Shown piece after piece: positions 20,763 through 28,563 of a stretch of DNA of 64,000 nucleotides (its first letter is position 1; every line of letters starts with the position of its first letter). The notes under the pieces were generated by a model. The model was not told the origin of the DNA. It made no database searches and saw only the letters and a list, made by a program, of their open reading frames with translations. Origin of the DNA: Pachyseris speciosa (lineage: Eukaryota > Cnidaria > Anthozoa > Scleractinia > Pachyseridae); NCBI GenBank assembly GCA_016490735.1, contig JAEMWC010000270.1, positions 556,001 to 620,000 of the forward strand, read 5' to 3'. The translations under genes and the position numbers were made by a program.

Positions 20763-21681
20763 ATCGCACCAGTAATCGCGAGGTCACGGGTTCGAACCCC
20801 GTTGAAGTCCTGAATTTCTTTCAGGCTTCTTTTCGCAATTGCATAAATTGCGTTCACAACTGCGAGGATCATTCTTCATTTGATAATTATTATTGTTAGC
20901 TAGTTTAAACCTTCACATTGCAGTTTTTCTGGGTCTTGAGGTCGCACACGTCCTCCTTCAGGCCACTTCTTCCTTTAGGAGGAGCCTATTGGGCCACGAG
21001 TTATTAAATGCTCAAAACAAATGCAACTCTGAAAAACTATAAACTTAACATGGGTACAGCTTGAAATTATGTGGATGTCTTATGCGATTGAATATGAGGG
21101 TCACTTAATTTAGGAGAATATTCGCTTAGAAGACACTGACTATAAACTCTGTCGCAGCCTCAGGCTATTATGTGCTATAAAGGAACGTAGTCTCCTTTAT
21201 TTCTGACTTCCCATTGGTTATGCCAGTTGCATTTGCCAGATGGCAATTTTTCTTTCGGTTTACCCGGTCCTTAATGACCCTTACCATGCAGGTTGTATTT
21301 AGAAGGTTTTATCCAGTATAAAATAACCATATTAATAAAAATTATGGGCTAGTAATCGTATATGATTTTTCTTCAGGGTCCGAAGGATACCAGTACTCGA
21401 CCAACACGTTCATATACTCACTGAGAAATTACTACGGGTATGGCTACTTCAAAAACTCCATAAACCAGTACTATCAATATGCCACCTACAGTTACCACAA
21501 TTACGGTCCAACCTTTGGTGGCGGGCATGATATCTACATTGCGGATAATGCAGGGAGCAATTACAATTCCTACTTTAACTGCTACTCGTACACCAGTCCC
21601 TATTGTGATGATTATATCTGGATGGGGAGCAGAAGTTTCTGCCCTCACGACGCAGAGGTTTATTATGAAATGCTGTCTTAA
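4831..21681 (+). CDS. Mosaic lectin gene, copy 1: H-lectin x3, Kazal, H-lectin x3, CTLD, EGF x3, TLDc (18 exons found)
   Basis: The coding segments are 4831-5194, 5889-6044, 6723-6836, 7437-7568, 7979-8075, 8548-8766, 10904-11118, 11390-11551, 12627-12794, 13514-13624, 16102-16218, 16634-16724, 17254-17628, 18510-18632, 19053-19172, 19515-19649, 20026-20271 and 21377-21681. Joined, they keep frame throughout except for one missing base at the C run 5104-5108. Predicted length is about 1080 residues, plus a signal peptide exon I could not find upstream. The modules are of extracellular type with paired cysteines, so a secreted or cell-surface carbohydrate-binding protein is inferred, perhaps in recognition of microbes or in the extracellular matrix. 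All exons have AG acceptors; donors are GT except a GC donor after exon I. Two broken paralogues follow downstream on the same strand. I do not recognise a named orthologue. Confidence 0.82.
5374..5502. mobile_element. Palindromic MITE, first copy
   Basis: A 129-bp near-palindrome starts with GGGGCCGGTTCCTGA and ends with its complement, folding through TCCAGGGATAAAT / ATTTATCCCTGGA arms. It lies in the intron after exon A. No coding capacity. A related copy sits at 5606-5726. Confidence 0.75.
5606..5726. mobile_element. Palindromic MITE, second copy
   Basis: This is a second, more diverged copy of the 5374-5502 palindrome, starting GGGGCCGGTTCCTTA and ending CAGGAACCGGG, about 100 bp downstream in the same orientation and in the same intron. 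Confidence 0.7.
5889..6044 (+). CDS. Copy 1 exon B: H-type-lectin-like unit 2, first half
   Basis: Acceptor TTCCAG, donor GTGCGT, phase 0 at both ends, 52 codons. It has the unit signature: VFVTVQHE, then MNLWLEDV, then GFVVCLREF. It pairs with exon C to complete unit 2. The same exon in copy 2 is intact, and in copy 3 it has a 74-base deletion. Confidence 0.85.
6723..6836 (+). CDS. Copy 1 exon C: H-type-lectin-like unit 2, second half
   Basis: Acceptor CTACAG, donor GTAGAA, phase 0 at both ends, 38 codons. It encodes HWLAYDE, then [10 protein letters not shown] and NNYAFCQ. The W-A strand closes unit 2, and the rest forms the N-terminal strands of unit 3, so exon junctions do not coincide with single-unit borders. 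Confidence 0.85.
7437..7568 (+). CDS. Copy 1 exon D: H-type-lectin-like unit 3, first half
   Basis: Acceptor CAACAG, donor GTAAAT, phase 0 at both ends, 44 codons. It contains [17 protein letters not shown] and ALNVWIE, the P.V.VSA.H and WIE strands typical of each unit in this protein. Nearly identical exons occur at 27517-27648 and 41379-41510. Confidence 0.88.
7979..8075 (+). CDS. Copy 1 exon E: H-type-lectin-like unit 3, end
   Basis: Acceptor TTCTAG, donor GTAGCT, phase 0 start and phase 1 end, 97 bases. It encodes [12 protein letters not shown] and [10 protein letters not shown], the last strands of the third unit. The switch to phase 1 marks the border with the Kazal module. Confidence 0.85.
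8548..8766 (+). CDS. Copy 1 exon F: Kazal/follistatin-like module
   Basis: Acceptor GTTTTAG, donor GTAAGA, phase 1-1, 73 codons in a single exon. Cysteine pattern: [13 protein letters not shown], then [20 protein letters not shown], then TTFKNKC and a final GSCTG. This matches the follistatin-domain plus Kazal layout (VCxSNxTTFxNxC core). Such modules can bind proteases or growth factors, and here the module links two H-lectin trios. An extra Cys (KCFCLL) replaces the Tyr or Leu seen at this position in the paralogues. Confidence 0.88.
9584..9896. mobile_element. MITE with GGTGGCTC inverted ends
   Basis: The left end TTAA-GGTGGCTC (from 9580) and right end GAGCCACC-TTTA (to 9900) are inverted repeats. 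The interior contains GTTACCATAGCAACAG, also seen near 6228, and no gene. A further TTAAGGTGGCTC end follows at 9912, so at least two related ends are nested in this intron. Confidence 0.55.
9978..10164 (+). pseudogene. Decayed second Kazal exon in the copy 1 intron
   Basis: Translation in one frame gives [22 protein letters not shown] and NSTTFKN, clearly homologous to exon F. However, VCK has become VYK, VCSS has become VRSS, KCY has become KSF, the C-terminal GSCTG is lost and a TAG follows. No phase-1 donor remains. It is read as a duplicated exon that has lost at least three cysteines and its splice signals. Confidence 0.75.
10904..11118 (+). CDS. Copy 1 exon G: H-type-lectin-like unit 4, first half
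   Basis: Acceptor CTATAG, donor GTAAAA, phase 1 start, phase 0 end, 215 bases. It includes [30 protein letters not shown] and [10 protein letters not shown]. It begins the second H-lectin trio directly after the Kazal module and corresponds to exon A of the first trio, which is one undivided exon where this trio has two (G and H). Confidence 0.87.
11390..11551 (+). CDS. Copy 1 exon H: H-type-lectin-like unit 4, second half
   Basis: Acceptor TTTCAG, donor GTATGT, phase 0 at both ends, 54 codons. It encodes [28 protein letters not shown] and [12 protein letters not shown]. Its paralogues in copies 2 and 3 end at a GC donor instead of GT. Confidence 0.88.
12627..12794 (+). CDS. Copy 1 exon I: H-type-lectin-like unit 5, first half, GC donor
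   Basis: Acceptor AAACAG, phase 0 at both ends, 56 codons: [24 protein letters not shown] and [13 protein letters not shown]. The donor is GCAAGT at 12795, a GC-AG intron with an otherwise perfect consensus. The paralogues have GTATGT and GTTTGT at this position. Confidence 0.87.
13125..13350. repeat. (CAGT)n-type tetranucleotide repeat
   Basis: Imperfect CAGT/CAGC/CAAC tetranucleotides run for about 225 bases in the intron after exon I. The open frame of Ser-Gln repeats over it (13071-13343) is a product of the repeat. Confidence 0.9.
13514..13624 (+). CDS. Copy 1 exon J: H-type-lectin-like unit 5, second half
   Basis: Acceptor TAATTAG, donor GTATGA, phase 0 at both ends, 37 codons beginning [13 protein letters not shown] and ending NFNGAFCE. 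It occupies the same place in trio 2 as exon C in trio 1 (HWLAYDE...NNYAFCQ). Copy 3 retains it; copy 2 has lost it. Confidence 0.86.
13680..14851. mobile_element. DNA element with about 190-bp inverted repeats
   Basis: The left arm (about 13680-13872) contains AGCCAGCGTAGCAAGCG and reads into a purine-rich tract, then AAACGCTTGCAGACAAACCC. The right arm (about 14665-14851) is its inverted counterpart ending TTGTTACGCAGGCT. The interior is about 790 bp and includes a 60-codon frame (14037-14219). It is intronic in copy 1, between exons J and K. Superfamily is not assignable by eye. Confidence 0.65.
14037..14219 (+). other. Small open frame with a CxxC motif inside the element
   Basis: Sixty codons contain [18 protein letters not shown] and a final KCKS. 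A CRLC start followed by a LF.....L....C arrangement resembles the first exon of zinc-finger (ZAD-like) proteins captured by transposons. The second pair of metal ligands is missing, so this is a fragment at best. Function unknown. Confidence 0.25.
15173..15727. mobile_element. TTAA-bounded element, about 555 bp
   Basis: TTAA is present at 15169-15172 and 15728-15731. The inverted termini are AATACGAGGACGGGACATT at the left and AATGTCGCCGTCCTCATACC at the right. There is no open frame of note. It lies in the copy 1 intron between exons J and K and is consistent with a piggyBac-type non-autonomous element. Confidence 0.6.
16102..16218 (+). CDS. Copy 1 exon K: H-type-lectin-like unit 6, first half
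   Basis: Acceptor TACACAG, donor GTAACT, phase 0 at both ends, 39 codons: [20 protein letters not shown], then YLSVTPWIE. It matches exon D of trio 1 in position and pattern. In copy 3 the acceptor has moved 9 bases downstream. Confidence 0.86.
16634..16724 (+). CDS. Copy 1 exon L: H-type-lectin-like unit 6, end
   Basis: Acceptor CCAAAG, donor GTAACT, phase 0 start, phase 1 end, 91 bases: [15 protein letters not shown] and VSYVVLAG. Like exon E it returns the phase to 1 and so closes the second trio before the C-type lectin exon. Confidence 0.85.
17254..17628 (+). CDS. Copy 1 exon M: C-type lectin domain
   Basis: Acceptor ATACAG, donor GTATAT, phase 1-1, 125 codons in one exon. A complete long-form CTLD is visible: [13 protein letters not shown] start, [11 protein letters not shown], a LVSIRNQEE strand, [13 protein letters not shown] followed by [17 protein letters not shown] and the closing C. 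The WND calcium ligand set is kept. The EPN/QPD position reads QPN, so sugar preference cannot be assigned. A single-exon CTLD between phase-1 introns is typical of shuffled modules. Confidence 0.9.
18510..18632 (+). CDS. Copy 1 exon N: EGF domain 1
   Basis: Acceptor TCAAAG, donor GTATTT, phase 1-1, 41 codons. [26 protein letters not shown] and YSGDGLTC give six cysteines in EGF spacing, with a calcium-binding type D-x-N-E start and the N...Y/F hydroxylation-type core. Confidence 0.9.
19053..19172 (+). CDS. Copy 1 exon O: EGF domain 2
   Basis: Acceptor TTGCAG, donor GTAATG, phase 1-1, 40 codons. [24 protein letters not shown] and SGDGRTC give six cysteines with the cbEGF signature DVDEC. Confidence 0.9.
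19376..19408. repeat. (AAT)n trinucleotide repeat, possible LINE tail
   Basis: AAT units are followed by AACTTTATTTATCC, similar to the AACTTTATTTAAC sequence next to the tails of the two larger minus-strand LINE copies. It may be a 3' stub of the same LINE type. Confidence 0.6.
19515..19649 (+). CDS. Copy 1 exon P: EGF domain 3
   Basis: Acceptor TACCAG, donor GTAAGT, phase 1-1, 45 codons. [26 protein letters not shown] and NGTTCYVY form a third cbEGF. This exon and its flanks are duplicated perfectly in inverted orientation at 20476-20646. Skipping it would keep the frame. Confidence 0.9.
20026..20271 (+). CDS. Copy 1 exon Q: TLDc domain, N-terminal half
   Basis: Acceptor CTCGCAG, donor GTATGT, phase 1-1, 82 codons: [11 protein letters not shown], then [27 protein letters not shown] and FGGYNDQSW. 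The S..FH..CD.KGPTV....... FGGY...W series is diagnostic of TLDc. Most TLDc proteins are intracellular and linked to oxidative-stress or V-ATPase roles; here it ends an extracellular-type protein. Confidence 0.88.
20311..20890. mobile_element. Inverted SINE pair flanking the captured EGF exon
   Basis: Two 65-bp arms are perfect inverted repeats (20357-20421 and 20819-20883), and a 25-bp pair (20311-20335 and 20655-20679) is also perfect. The right half is a tRNA-derived SINE on the plus strand: A box TAGCTCAGTTGGTTAGAGC, B box GGTTCGAACCCC and a tail with ACAACTGCGAGGATCATTCT. The left half is a minus-strand SINE tail. Related SINEs occur at 31890, 39465 and 39700. It sits in the intron between the two TLDc exons. 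Confidence 0.8.
20476..20646 (-). repeat. Perfect inverted copy of EGF exon P with splice flanks
   Basis: The reverse complement equals 19497-19667 base for base over 171 bp. It includes the end of the intron, the AG, the whole 135-base exon and the GTAAGT donor. Orientation is opposite to the gene, so it is not a usable exon of copy 1. In the pre-mRNA it would pair with exon P and loop out exon Q. Perfect identity implies a very recent event or an assembly artefact. Confidence 0.9.
21377..21681 (+). CDS. Copy 1 exon R: TLDc domain, C-terminal half and stop
   Basis: Acceptor CTTCAG, phase 1 start, TAA at 21679-21681. It encodes [33 protein letters not shown] and [19 protein letters not shown] is the TLDc hallmark. 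No AATAAA is close to the stop; the nearest is around 22703. Confidence 0.88.
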
Positions 21682-22835
21682 ATTTGCTCGCCAGATTGAA
21701 CACTGTATCAAAACTCAGATTTCTCCTTAACCATTCTGATCTTAGTATATGCTTAAGAGTGAAAGATAATGGTAGTTTTTAAGGAAACTGGACTATTTTA
21801 AATGGCTTCCTTACTGATCCCTTGATTTTTCAAGAAAGAAAAAAAACTTAAAGTGTAATTGAGTGACATGGCGCCTTAATTCTCAGTACCGAGACCCGCG
21901 GTTTGGTGTTGTTCTTTTTATTTTGTTCTGTTTTTTTTCACATGGTATTACAAATATAGTTTGAATAACACTATTTTACTGTTACTCGAATTGATGACGT
22001 ATTACTTTATTTGCACACCAAGATGTTCTTTCAGGGAAATGCTTTAAATGAGATAACCAGTTTTCATTATAAGAAATATATGCTTTATGAAATTAACGCG
22101 AATTTCTCGTTAAGTTTTGTTAGCTTTAATTTCCGCGTCATTAATTAAGTGGCGCGACCTTAATTTCCATTACTTTGGCCTCGATACACTCTAGACATTC
22201 TTGACAACTAGGAAACAATAGCTTTTTTCGCGCTCTGTATTTCAGCTCAATCTTTGACTAAGTTAAACCGCTCATAATATTTCTTAAAAAGGGAAAAAGC
22301 ATTATTTTTTCAGGCGGTGGAGATCCGCTAGTATCATGGACGACACTGTAAAGAGAGGTCGAAGTGACCAGATTCCTTCCCTTAACCCTGAGCACCTCTT
22401 TCGCGTTAATTTCCTTTATTGAAAAAAATTTTCTTTCAGTTCGCGTTAATTTAAGTCGCTTTGGAATGCTTTAATCTTAACACGAGCCTTAATTTCCTAT
22501 AATAAGGTATCTACTTGAAGAAGTTTTCTTATATATAGGAATTGAGAATATCTTTAGGGAACCAAGCCTAAACGCCACAAACAGTCTCGAGTTACCTTTC
22601 TCAGAGCCGCATGTGACTTTTGATTGAATAGTAGATATCCAGTGCTAGTATGGATGTAATTAAGCTAGATAATACGTAATTATCGTACTGTAAAACCACA
22701 CCAAATAAAAGGAAGTTATAAACTAAACAAGGTATTATTATTTTAATTCACTTCAGTCTTTAAGACTGAAGTGAAATGAGATAATAGTAACTTGAATTTT
22801 TCAGCAGACAGCAATGGCCAACGTTAACTCCTAGG

Positions 22836-22897
22836 GTTGGGTTTAGGGCTAGGTTTAGAGCTAGGGCTAAGGTTAGGGTTAGGTTTGGGGTTTGGGC
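22836..22897 (+). repeat. Degenerate telomere-like repeat
   Basis: About ten imperfect units related to TTAGGG/TAGGGC, including GGTTAGGGTTAGG and TTTAGGGCTAGG. Metazoan telomeres are TTAGGG, so this is an interstitial, decayed telomere-like tract or an unrelated minisatellite. Confidence 0.6.
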
Positions 22898-23210
22898 GTG
22901 GAATAATCACGTGACAAACATTCGTACCGCACTGCAACGGTTAGGACTAGTTCACAATGCTCAAATGGACGGTGGACACCATATGACGTTTACACAATAT
23001 AGTATTCCATATCATTAGAGTAACCACGGGTTGGGACTAGAGATCCCCATTTCTTAGGCAGAAAATTGAGAAAATAGAGATGCAGTAACAAAAGAAGAAG
23101 CGTTCTAGGATTTAGCACTGCTCTACACTGATTAGGCCTAAGCGCTGATTTGGAAATGGTTAGCTTTCATTATTGTGATGGGCAACTCTATATAATTAAG
23201 CAGCATCTTT

Positions 23211-23275
23211 CCCGGGTTGGTGTAGTGGATATGGCTAGGAGATGATAAGCAAACGAAACGGGTTCGAGGCCCACT
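23211..23275 (+). mobile_element. tRNA-like SINE head
   Basis: An A-box-like GGTGTAGTGGATATGGC (near 23219) and a B box GGTTCGAGGCC (23261-23271) are spaced as in a tRNA, but the acceptor and anticodon arms do not pair well. It is read as a SINE fragment rather than a tRNA gene. Confidence 0.45.
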
Positions 23276-24172
23276 CTATATAGTTGTTTTTCTTCTCTTA
23301 CTACTTTAAGTTTAAATTAAGTTTTACTGTATGTAAGTTAACATGAAAGAAAGCAGGTCCTTTTGAACGTTGTGAACGAGGGCTAATCCACTGCAACACC
23401 ATACGGTATATTTTGCCCTTAAGTGATAATTTCTAAACTGACCACCCCTTTTATCTTTGCACTTAGTTTTGACAACGAGATCTACTTGACCTCCTACCCT
23501 CGGGAAATTGCAAATATTACGTACAAAAAGTCAGTAGAAAAATATTACGCACAAAAAAACAGTAGGAAATTAATGAGTCAATAGACTAAACATAATTTCT
23601 GGATTACAGGTTTCGAAGAGTTGATAAAATTAATTGCGATCGCATGCAGTGAATGTGTAATTCTTGAGTAACAAATCGTATTGTTTACTGTATTGTTAAC
23701 AAGTAGATAAATAACTATCAATAAAGGACGTGCTTTCATCAAAACTAAACGTTTTTCTTTAATTTTATATTATCTACGTATATCCCTAGGCCGCCACCTT
23801 CACTTTTCCCAAACTGAACTTCAGGCATAAAATTCCTCAGGGGTCACCTTCACAAAATAACTCGGTTAAAGATTGTAGAAGCTAGAGAAAACCGGAGCTA
23901 TGAAAAAGCCAGATATTCATCTGATTTATGTATTACTATTTCTGGTAGTATCCGATGGAATGAACTGCAACTATAGAATACTGAAACGTTAACCAGAAGA
24001 AACAAGAACAAGTAACCTATCGTGCCACTTATTGTAATGTAAGAAGCATAGATTAAGTTCAATGACAAATATCAGGTCAGTGAATTGATTGTTTTTAACG
24101 AAAAAGAAGATGTAACCTCTCGGACTCCTTTCCTCTCGTCTAGACTGACAGCAGTGTATCTTTCGTCTTCTA

Positions 24173-24490
24173 GTGAAACAAAGTCGTATTGATGCCGTCG
24201 CCACAAAAATCAGTAAAATAATCGGTCTTTTGGGAAAATTAAGCCATTTTGCGCCACGACATGCACTCTTAAATGTTTATCAACCACTAATCCATCCTTA
24301 CCTAACTTACGGGCTTGCTTCTTGGGTCAGTCATCGAAGACCCATCTTAATAAAATTTATGTCTCCTTCCCCAGTTGAAATTGCATACAACTTAGAAACT
24401 ATTCGTAGGTCTTTTTTTTTTTGGTCAACAGCCGAGCTTTGTTTGCGAAGAGCGATGGAAGAAATCAAATCCAGACAAGTATTGGGATAA
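24173..24490 (+). pseudogene. LINE reverse-transcriptase fragment
   Basis: A 105-codon frame includes KIIGLLGKLSHFAPRHALLN and YQPLIHPYLTYGLASW, the conserved stretch just C-terminal to the RT fingers/palm in many LINE ORF2 proteins (L...Y..L..P.L.YG...W). The frame then degenerates. No catalytic motifs remain. Confidence 0.6.
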
Positions 24491-24572
24491 ATTTTTTGGC
24501 CATGCGAGATGGCCGATTTTATTGATTAAAGTAACATAGTGAAATTAAATTAATTAGCAACGATTCTTTTGT

Positions 24573-25677
24573 TTATTTAAAAGCTCTAGCAAAGGTGAAG
24601 GCACGTGAACAAAGGCCACAAGCCGCCTGAAGGGAGGCAAGCCCCACCCGCAGGCTGTTGACCAAAAAAGAGACCGGAAATTGGCAAAGAAAGAGTACCC
24701 CAGCACCTGCGTGAGGTACGAACCTACGAACAAGTACATTGGTCGAGAGACTGGGTGTACGAATATAGTTCAAGAATGCGTTAGATTTCCATCTACCTAG
24801 TTGGCGGATCTGCGTGTCCGAAAAACCGTTTACCGCAGCCCAAGTGGCTGCACCTATTCGTAAACTGTGTGATTTGTACAAAGCAGGATCAAGATTACAA
24901 AAACGAAGTGCTTTATTAAGTTGGTGAACAAACAAGGACCTTTTAATGGGCGCCCCGTCCGGCCAGCGAAAAAGGGGACCGTTGAGGGTCGCTCTGGCAG
25001 AAATGAAATCTAGGATGGTGTGAACCGGACAACATGACGCTTCCTGATATACATAAATAACAAAGGGGCGCCCGTTATGGTTATGTTTGTATTTAGAAAT
25101 CGTGAGCTGGAGGGCTGTAACCTGCCGTTGGCTATTGACTAATCGTGATAGTTGTGGAAGCATGATAAGATTATTATGATCACCTCCGTTAACTGTAACC
25201 TCTCCAATACGTAAACGCAAAGAAGGCTAGAGAGCACATGGCTGATAACATAGTTGATTGATATGCTGACTTTGTTGTGTGTTTAAATGAGGCAATGAGC
25301 TGCCTTAAGATCGGTAAAGTAATTGGAAGACGCACATCGTACGCCGGAGCTAACTTGCGATAACCCTTAAGAAGTTGTCGAATGATCGTAGTTTCTGTGG
25401 GATCATTCACGCCTGCTAGCTTATGAGCATAACCAATAGCTGATGAATAGCTGGTGACAGTCGAGGAAGCGTAATTAAGTGAATAAAGATGTGATATAAA
25501 TAGTGCGATAACAGCTGGCTGTAGAGGTAAAAACGAAACATTTATGTGGCTAAATATCAATTCTGTAGATAAACAAAAGGGCGTAACGTTACTCGGTAAA
25601 AAGAATTTTCTTTGATAGAGATCACGATTTTTATAAGAATCTTCGTTGAAAAAACTTGTTTTAAAATATATTGTCAA
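24573..25677 (-). pseudogene. Tyrosine recombinase, frameshifted
   Basis: Two overlapping frames (25677-25189, then 25220-24573) together cover a phage-integrase-type recombinase. The N-terminal part has a SAM-like core-binding region (TVTSYSSAIGYAHKLAG). The C-terminal part has the catalytic set: Arg in RIGEVT, HSLRIGAATWA (HxxR), LGRWKSNAF and the Tyr of LNYIR. One indel near 25210 splits it. Standalone genes of this type in animals usually come from DIRS/Ngaro-like or Crypton elements. No RT or repeat ends were found here, so the parent class is open. Confidence 0.75.
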
Positions 25678-26118
25678 CCTGAAATTACAGCATTTTGGAG
25701 CATGCTGACGCTGTTAATTCAATTATTTTCTTGCAAACCTTTATTGGGCACCAAAATGCCCTAAAGATTTGAGTCATTTTTTGCAGCAATGTTTTAGTCC
25801 TTTTTTGCAGCAATGTTTAATCACTTCAATCAATACTGTTGTTATTCTTAATGATTGATTTCTAGGTCGAAGTCGCGCTTATTGAAAACACGTATTCGTT
25901 TTTGTTTAAGTCGATAGAAATGCTACATTAGATTAGAGAAGTAGAAGGCAAAATTCATTCTACCACTTACGCCGGACAGAAAGGTCTGCTTACTTTGTTT
26001 TCATCCCATGAAATTTGAGGTAGACCTTCTTGAAATGGGCAGTAAGCACTGACAGGATTTAACTTAATAGAAAGATTGCGTTACGAGGGCAAAATTTTGT
26101 AATCCTTCTCTCTCGCAG

Positions 26119-26268
26119 GTTAAGCCTCTTCTGTTTGCCACTGTTCAACATGACCAACCAACTGATTCGATGAATCTCTGGTGTGCGTGTGCCACCACAA
26201 ATAGTAGCTTTGTCGTCTGTTTAAGAGAGTTTATGACCTTCGATGGTATCCATTCAGGCATCAAAGTG
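26119..26268 (+). pseudogene. Copy 2 exon B, frame open
   Basis: Acceptor TCGCAG, donor GTGAGT, phase 0 at both ends, 50 codons: LLFATVQHDQ and [13 protein letters not shown]. The usual WLEDV strand reads WCACATT, adding two cysteines not seen in copy 1. Confidence 0.8.
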
Positions 26269-27194
26269 GTGAGTAACTATCGACAAGGCTTTATGTGAAA
26301 TGACCATAACATAAACATAGGGCCACACACGTCAGTCGCGAAGGCGAAACTGGAATATGTTGCTACCGCTGGTTTGATGAGACGTTATTTCAAATACATC
26401 AAACTGGGCCGCAGCCAGACGAAAATTGTCACCGAGGCAATGGATACAAAACCACCTCTTTCATATTCATTAAAAATTTTTCAATGTATAGCCTCTTAGA
26501 GAAACATCAAAACATGCTCACGCTGCTGTGAAACTACAGTCACTGCTTATTTTTCGCATGAAACACACACAAGGATGGAAAAATGTAGCGTAAATTCAAA
26601 GTTTTTACCGAGACAAGTGCCTCGGTTCGCCTCACACTAGCTACGGCCCTGTGACAAAGTGTTTGATTAGCAAACGTGTGCCAGTGAGTGGTGGGTTGCG
26701 TAATTAATGCATCTAAAGGGTGTCAAGTGACACCTCCAAGAGCTGCTACAATCCGATTCCCCTCTGTCATAATTACATAAATACAAGAAGAACATCTTAA
26801 TATGGAATTTGCACTGAATTACTTACCCACGTTCAGTATTTTACCGTTTAACCTTGGTTCAAACATTTTACATGAAAACGAAAGCTACTGAGAAAATAGC
26901 TCCCTTTCTACAGAGCCGAAACACTCCCCCTTCCCTGTGCTGTTCAAAGTGGTCCATGTAGTTGATCTTTGAATAAAATTATAACCCTACCACGACACGA
27001 AGCCAACTAAAACAACTAATAGCTCCTGATGAGTACCTACGAGTGATCCCTTTGTTTTCCACTATTTGAAAAAGTACGTTTTGTCGAATTTGTTTATTTA
27101 TGATATTTTTGTGTTTTAACTTCGGCTTTACCTAGGGGAGAAAAGATAAACAGGCTCAACAAATATTATCTTTCTCTTATACTCTGCTCCTCAG

Positions 27195-27308
27195 CACTGG
27201 GTTGCATATGACGAAATGCAATCCTACTCAAACGTTACAGAGCGTTGAAAACTCCATTTCTCGGGACTTGGTGCGCCGAAAAAGGAAGACAACTATGCCT
27301 TTTGCCGG
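27195..27308 (+). pseudogene. Copy 2 exon C with in-frame stop
   Basis: Acceptor CCTCAG, donor GTAGGA, length 114 as in the paralogues. CGT-GGA of the other copies reads CGT-TGA, placing a stop at 27246-27248, after HWVAYDE. Confidence 0.85.
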
Positions 27309-27516
27309 GTAGGAAAATTCATGAAAAAATCAGTAACTCGGCTACAATCGATCAATCAATTCAGTCATGCCTGACAATGATGCTTAGACTCTTGGAAACT
27401 CATATTAAGTATTAAGCATTGCTTCGGTGTCTAGTCTGATTATTTCTACCTTATCAAAACTACCTTGCAATCGTTAAAAGAACTCAATGGATCAAACTGT
27501 TTCTCTCGTTTTATAG

Positions 27517-27648
27517 GATTTTAACTTCGAAAATCGGTTCTACGAAACGCCTAAAATCCTGGTATCTGTGAGCAATGATAACATTACCAGTGAATTGTGG
27601 GATAAAGCAGGCGATCGTTATAGTAATGCTTTAACCGTTTGGATTGAG
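27517..27648 (+). pseudogene. Copy 2 exon D, frame open
   Basis: Acceptor TTATAG, donor GTAAGG, phase 0 at both ends, 44 codons: KILVSVSNDN and ALTVWIE. Undamaged in itself. Confidence 0.8.
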
Positions 27649-28230
27649 GTAAGGGACTAAAGAGTTAATTTTTAGGTGATGTACTTCTTCGCTGAACGCC
27701 ATCTGAAAAACTCCATAGCACTAGAAACTCTAGTGTCAGATCTTTTCACCTTTCATTTCTTACTAAACTAATCGCAAATAGCAGATGCACAAATTCGCCA
27801 TATCAGAAGTCGGTGTGAGTAAGAGGGCACAAGGAGTATGGCGAAAACGACGAATTTGACTATTTTAAGGGAAATTACAAAAATTCCATATGTTTTGGTT
27901 TAAATCTGTACTAAAGTAATAACTAAGTATCCAACCTCAACATGCATGCATAGTGGAAACACGGTCAGTGGGCGAACAAACTATAATCAAATGCAGCTAT
28001 ATGCAGTTTTATGCAAAACACTGCATTATTCCATTTCAAATCATCTATCAGTAGTCGAAAGCAATTATTGCAAGTTACTGATTAGAAGCTGGAGGTGTTA
28101 TACTGAAGATAAATCCTGATGACTTCAAGATTACCCTAGAATAGTACAGAAGTACAGTTCCTTTAGTTTAAATCACATGTCCTCGGTCACCGCGTTTACA
28201 TAGCCTAATAATAAAGCCTTTATGTTTCAG

Positions 28231-28327
28231 GAAATCACTCGGCTGTCTTTCAAAGTCTGCATTAAGGACAGTCAAGGAATAAGCCAAACGCACGACCCAG
28301 TGACAGTGGCATATACTGTGGCTGGAG
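28231..28327 (+). pseudogene. Copy 2 exon E, frame open
   Basis: Acceptor TTTCAG, donor GTAAAG, 97 bases ending in phase 1: LSFKVCIKDSQG and VTVAYTVAGG. Undamaged in itself. Confidence 0.8.
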
Positions 28328-28563
28328 GTAAAGACATCATCTCCGTCTTACTCATGATCAGTTGTACTTAGTAATCAGATATTGTTGCTGTTTATGGTGT
28401 TCATGATCAGGAGAGGGACGTACTGGAAAACGAAAGACAAAGCCAGTCATAGGAGTGATACAAACTAGATTAATGTGGCTGCTGGGTTTACTTTGATAAA
28501 TTTCGAAAAAACACCACGAAAGTACAGCTAAACAGCATTATTTGTATCATTTCTTTTCCTAAG

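Larger units (their letters stand above)
21682..24172. other. Intergenic sequence after copy 1
   Basis: No coding segment is supported over about 2.5 kb. It contains a telomere-like tract (22836-22897), a tRNA-like SINE fragment (23211-23275) and otherwise AT-rich sequence. Confidence 0.5.

Noticed and set aside
20739..20813. tRNA gene
   Set aside because: A and B boxes are good, but the anticodon stem does not pair and the sequence runs into a SINE tail shared with other loci.
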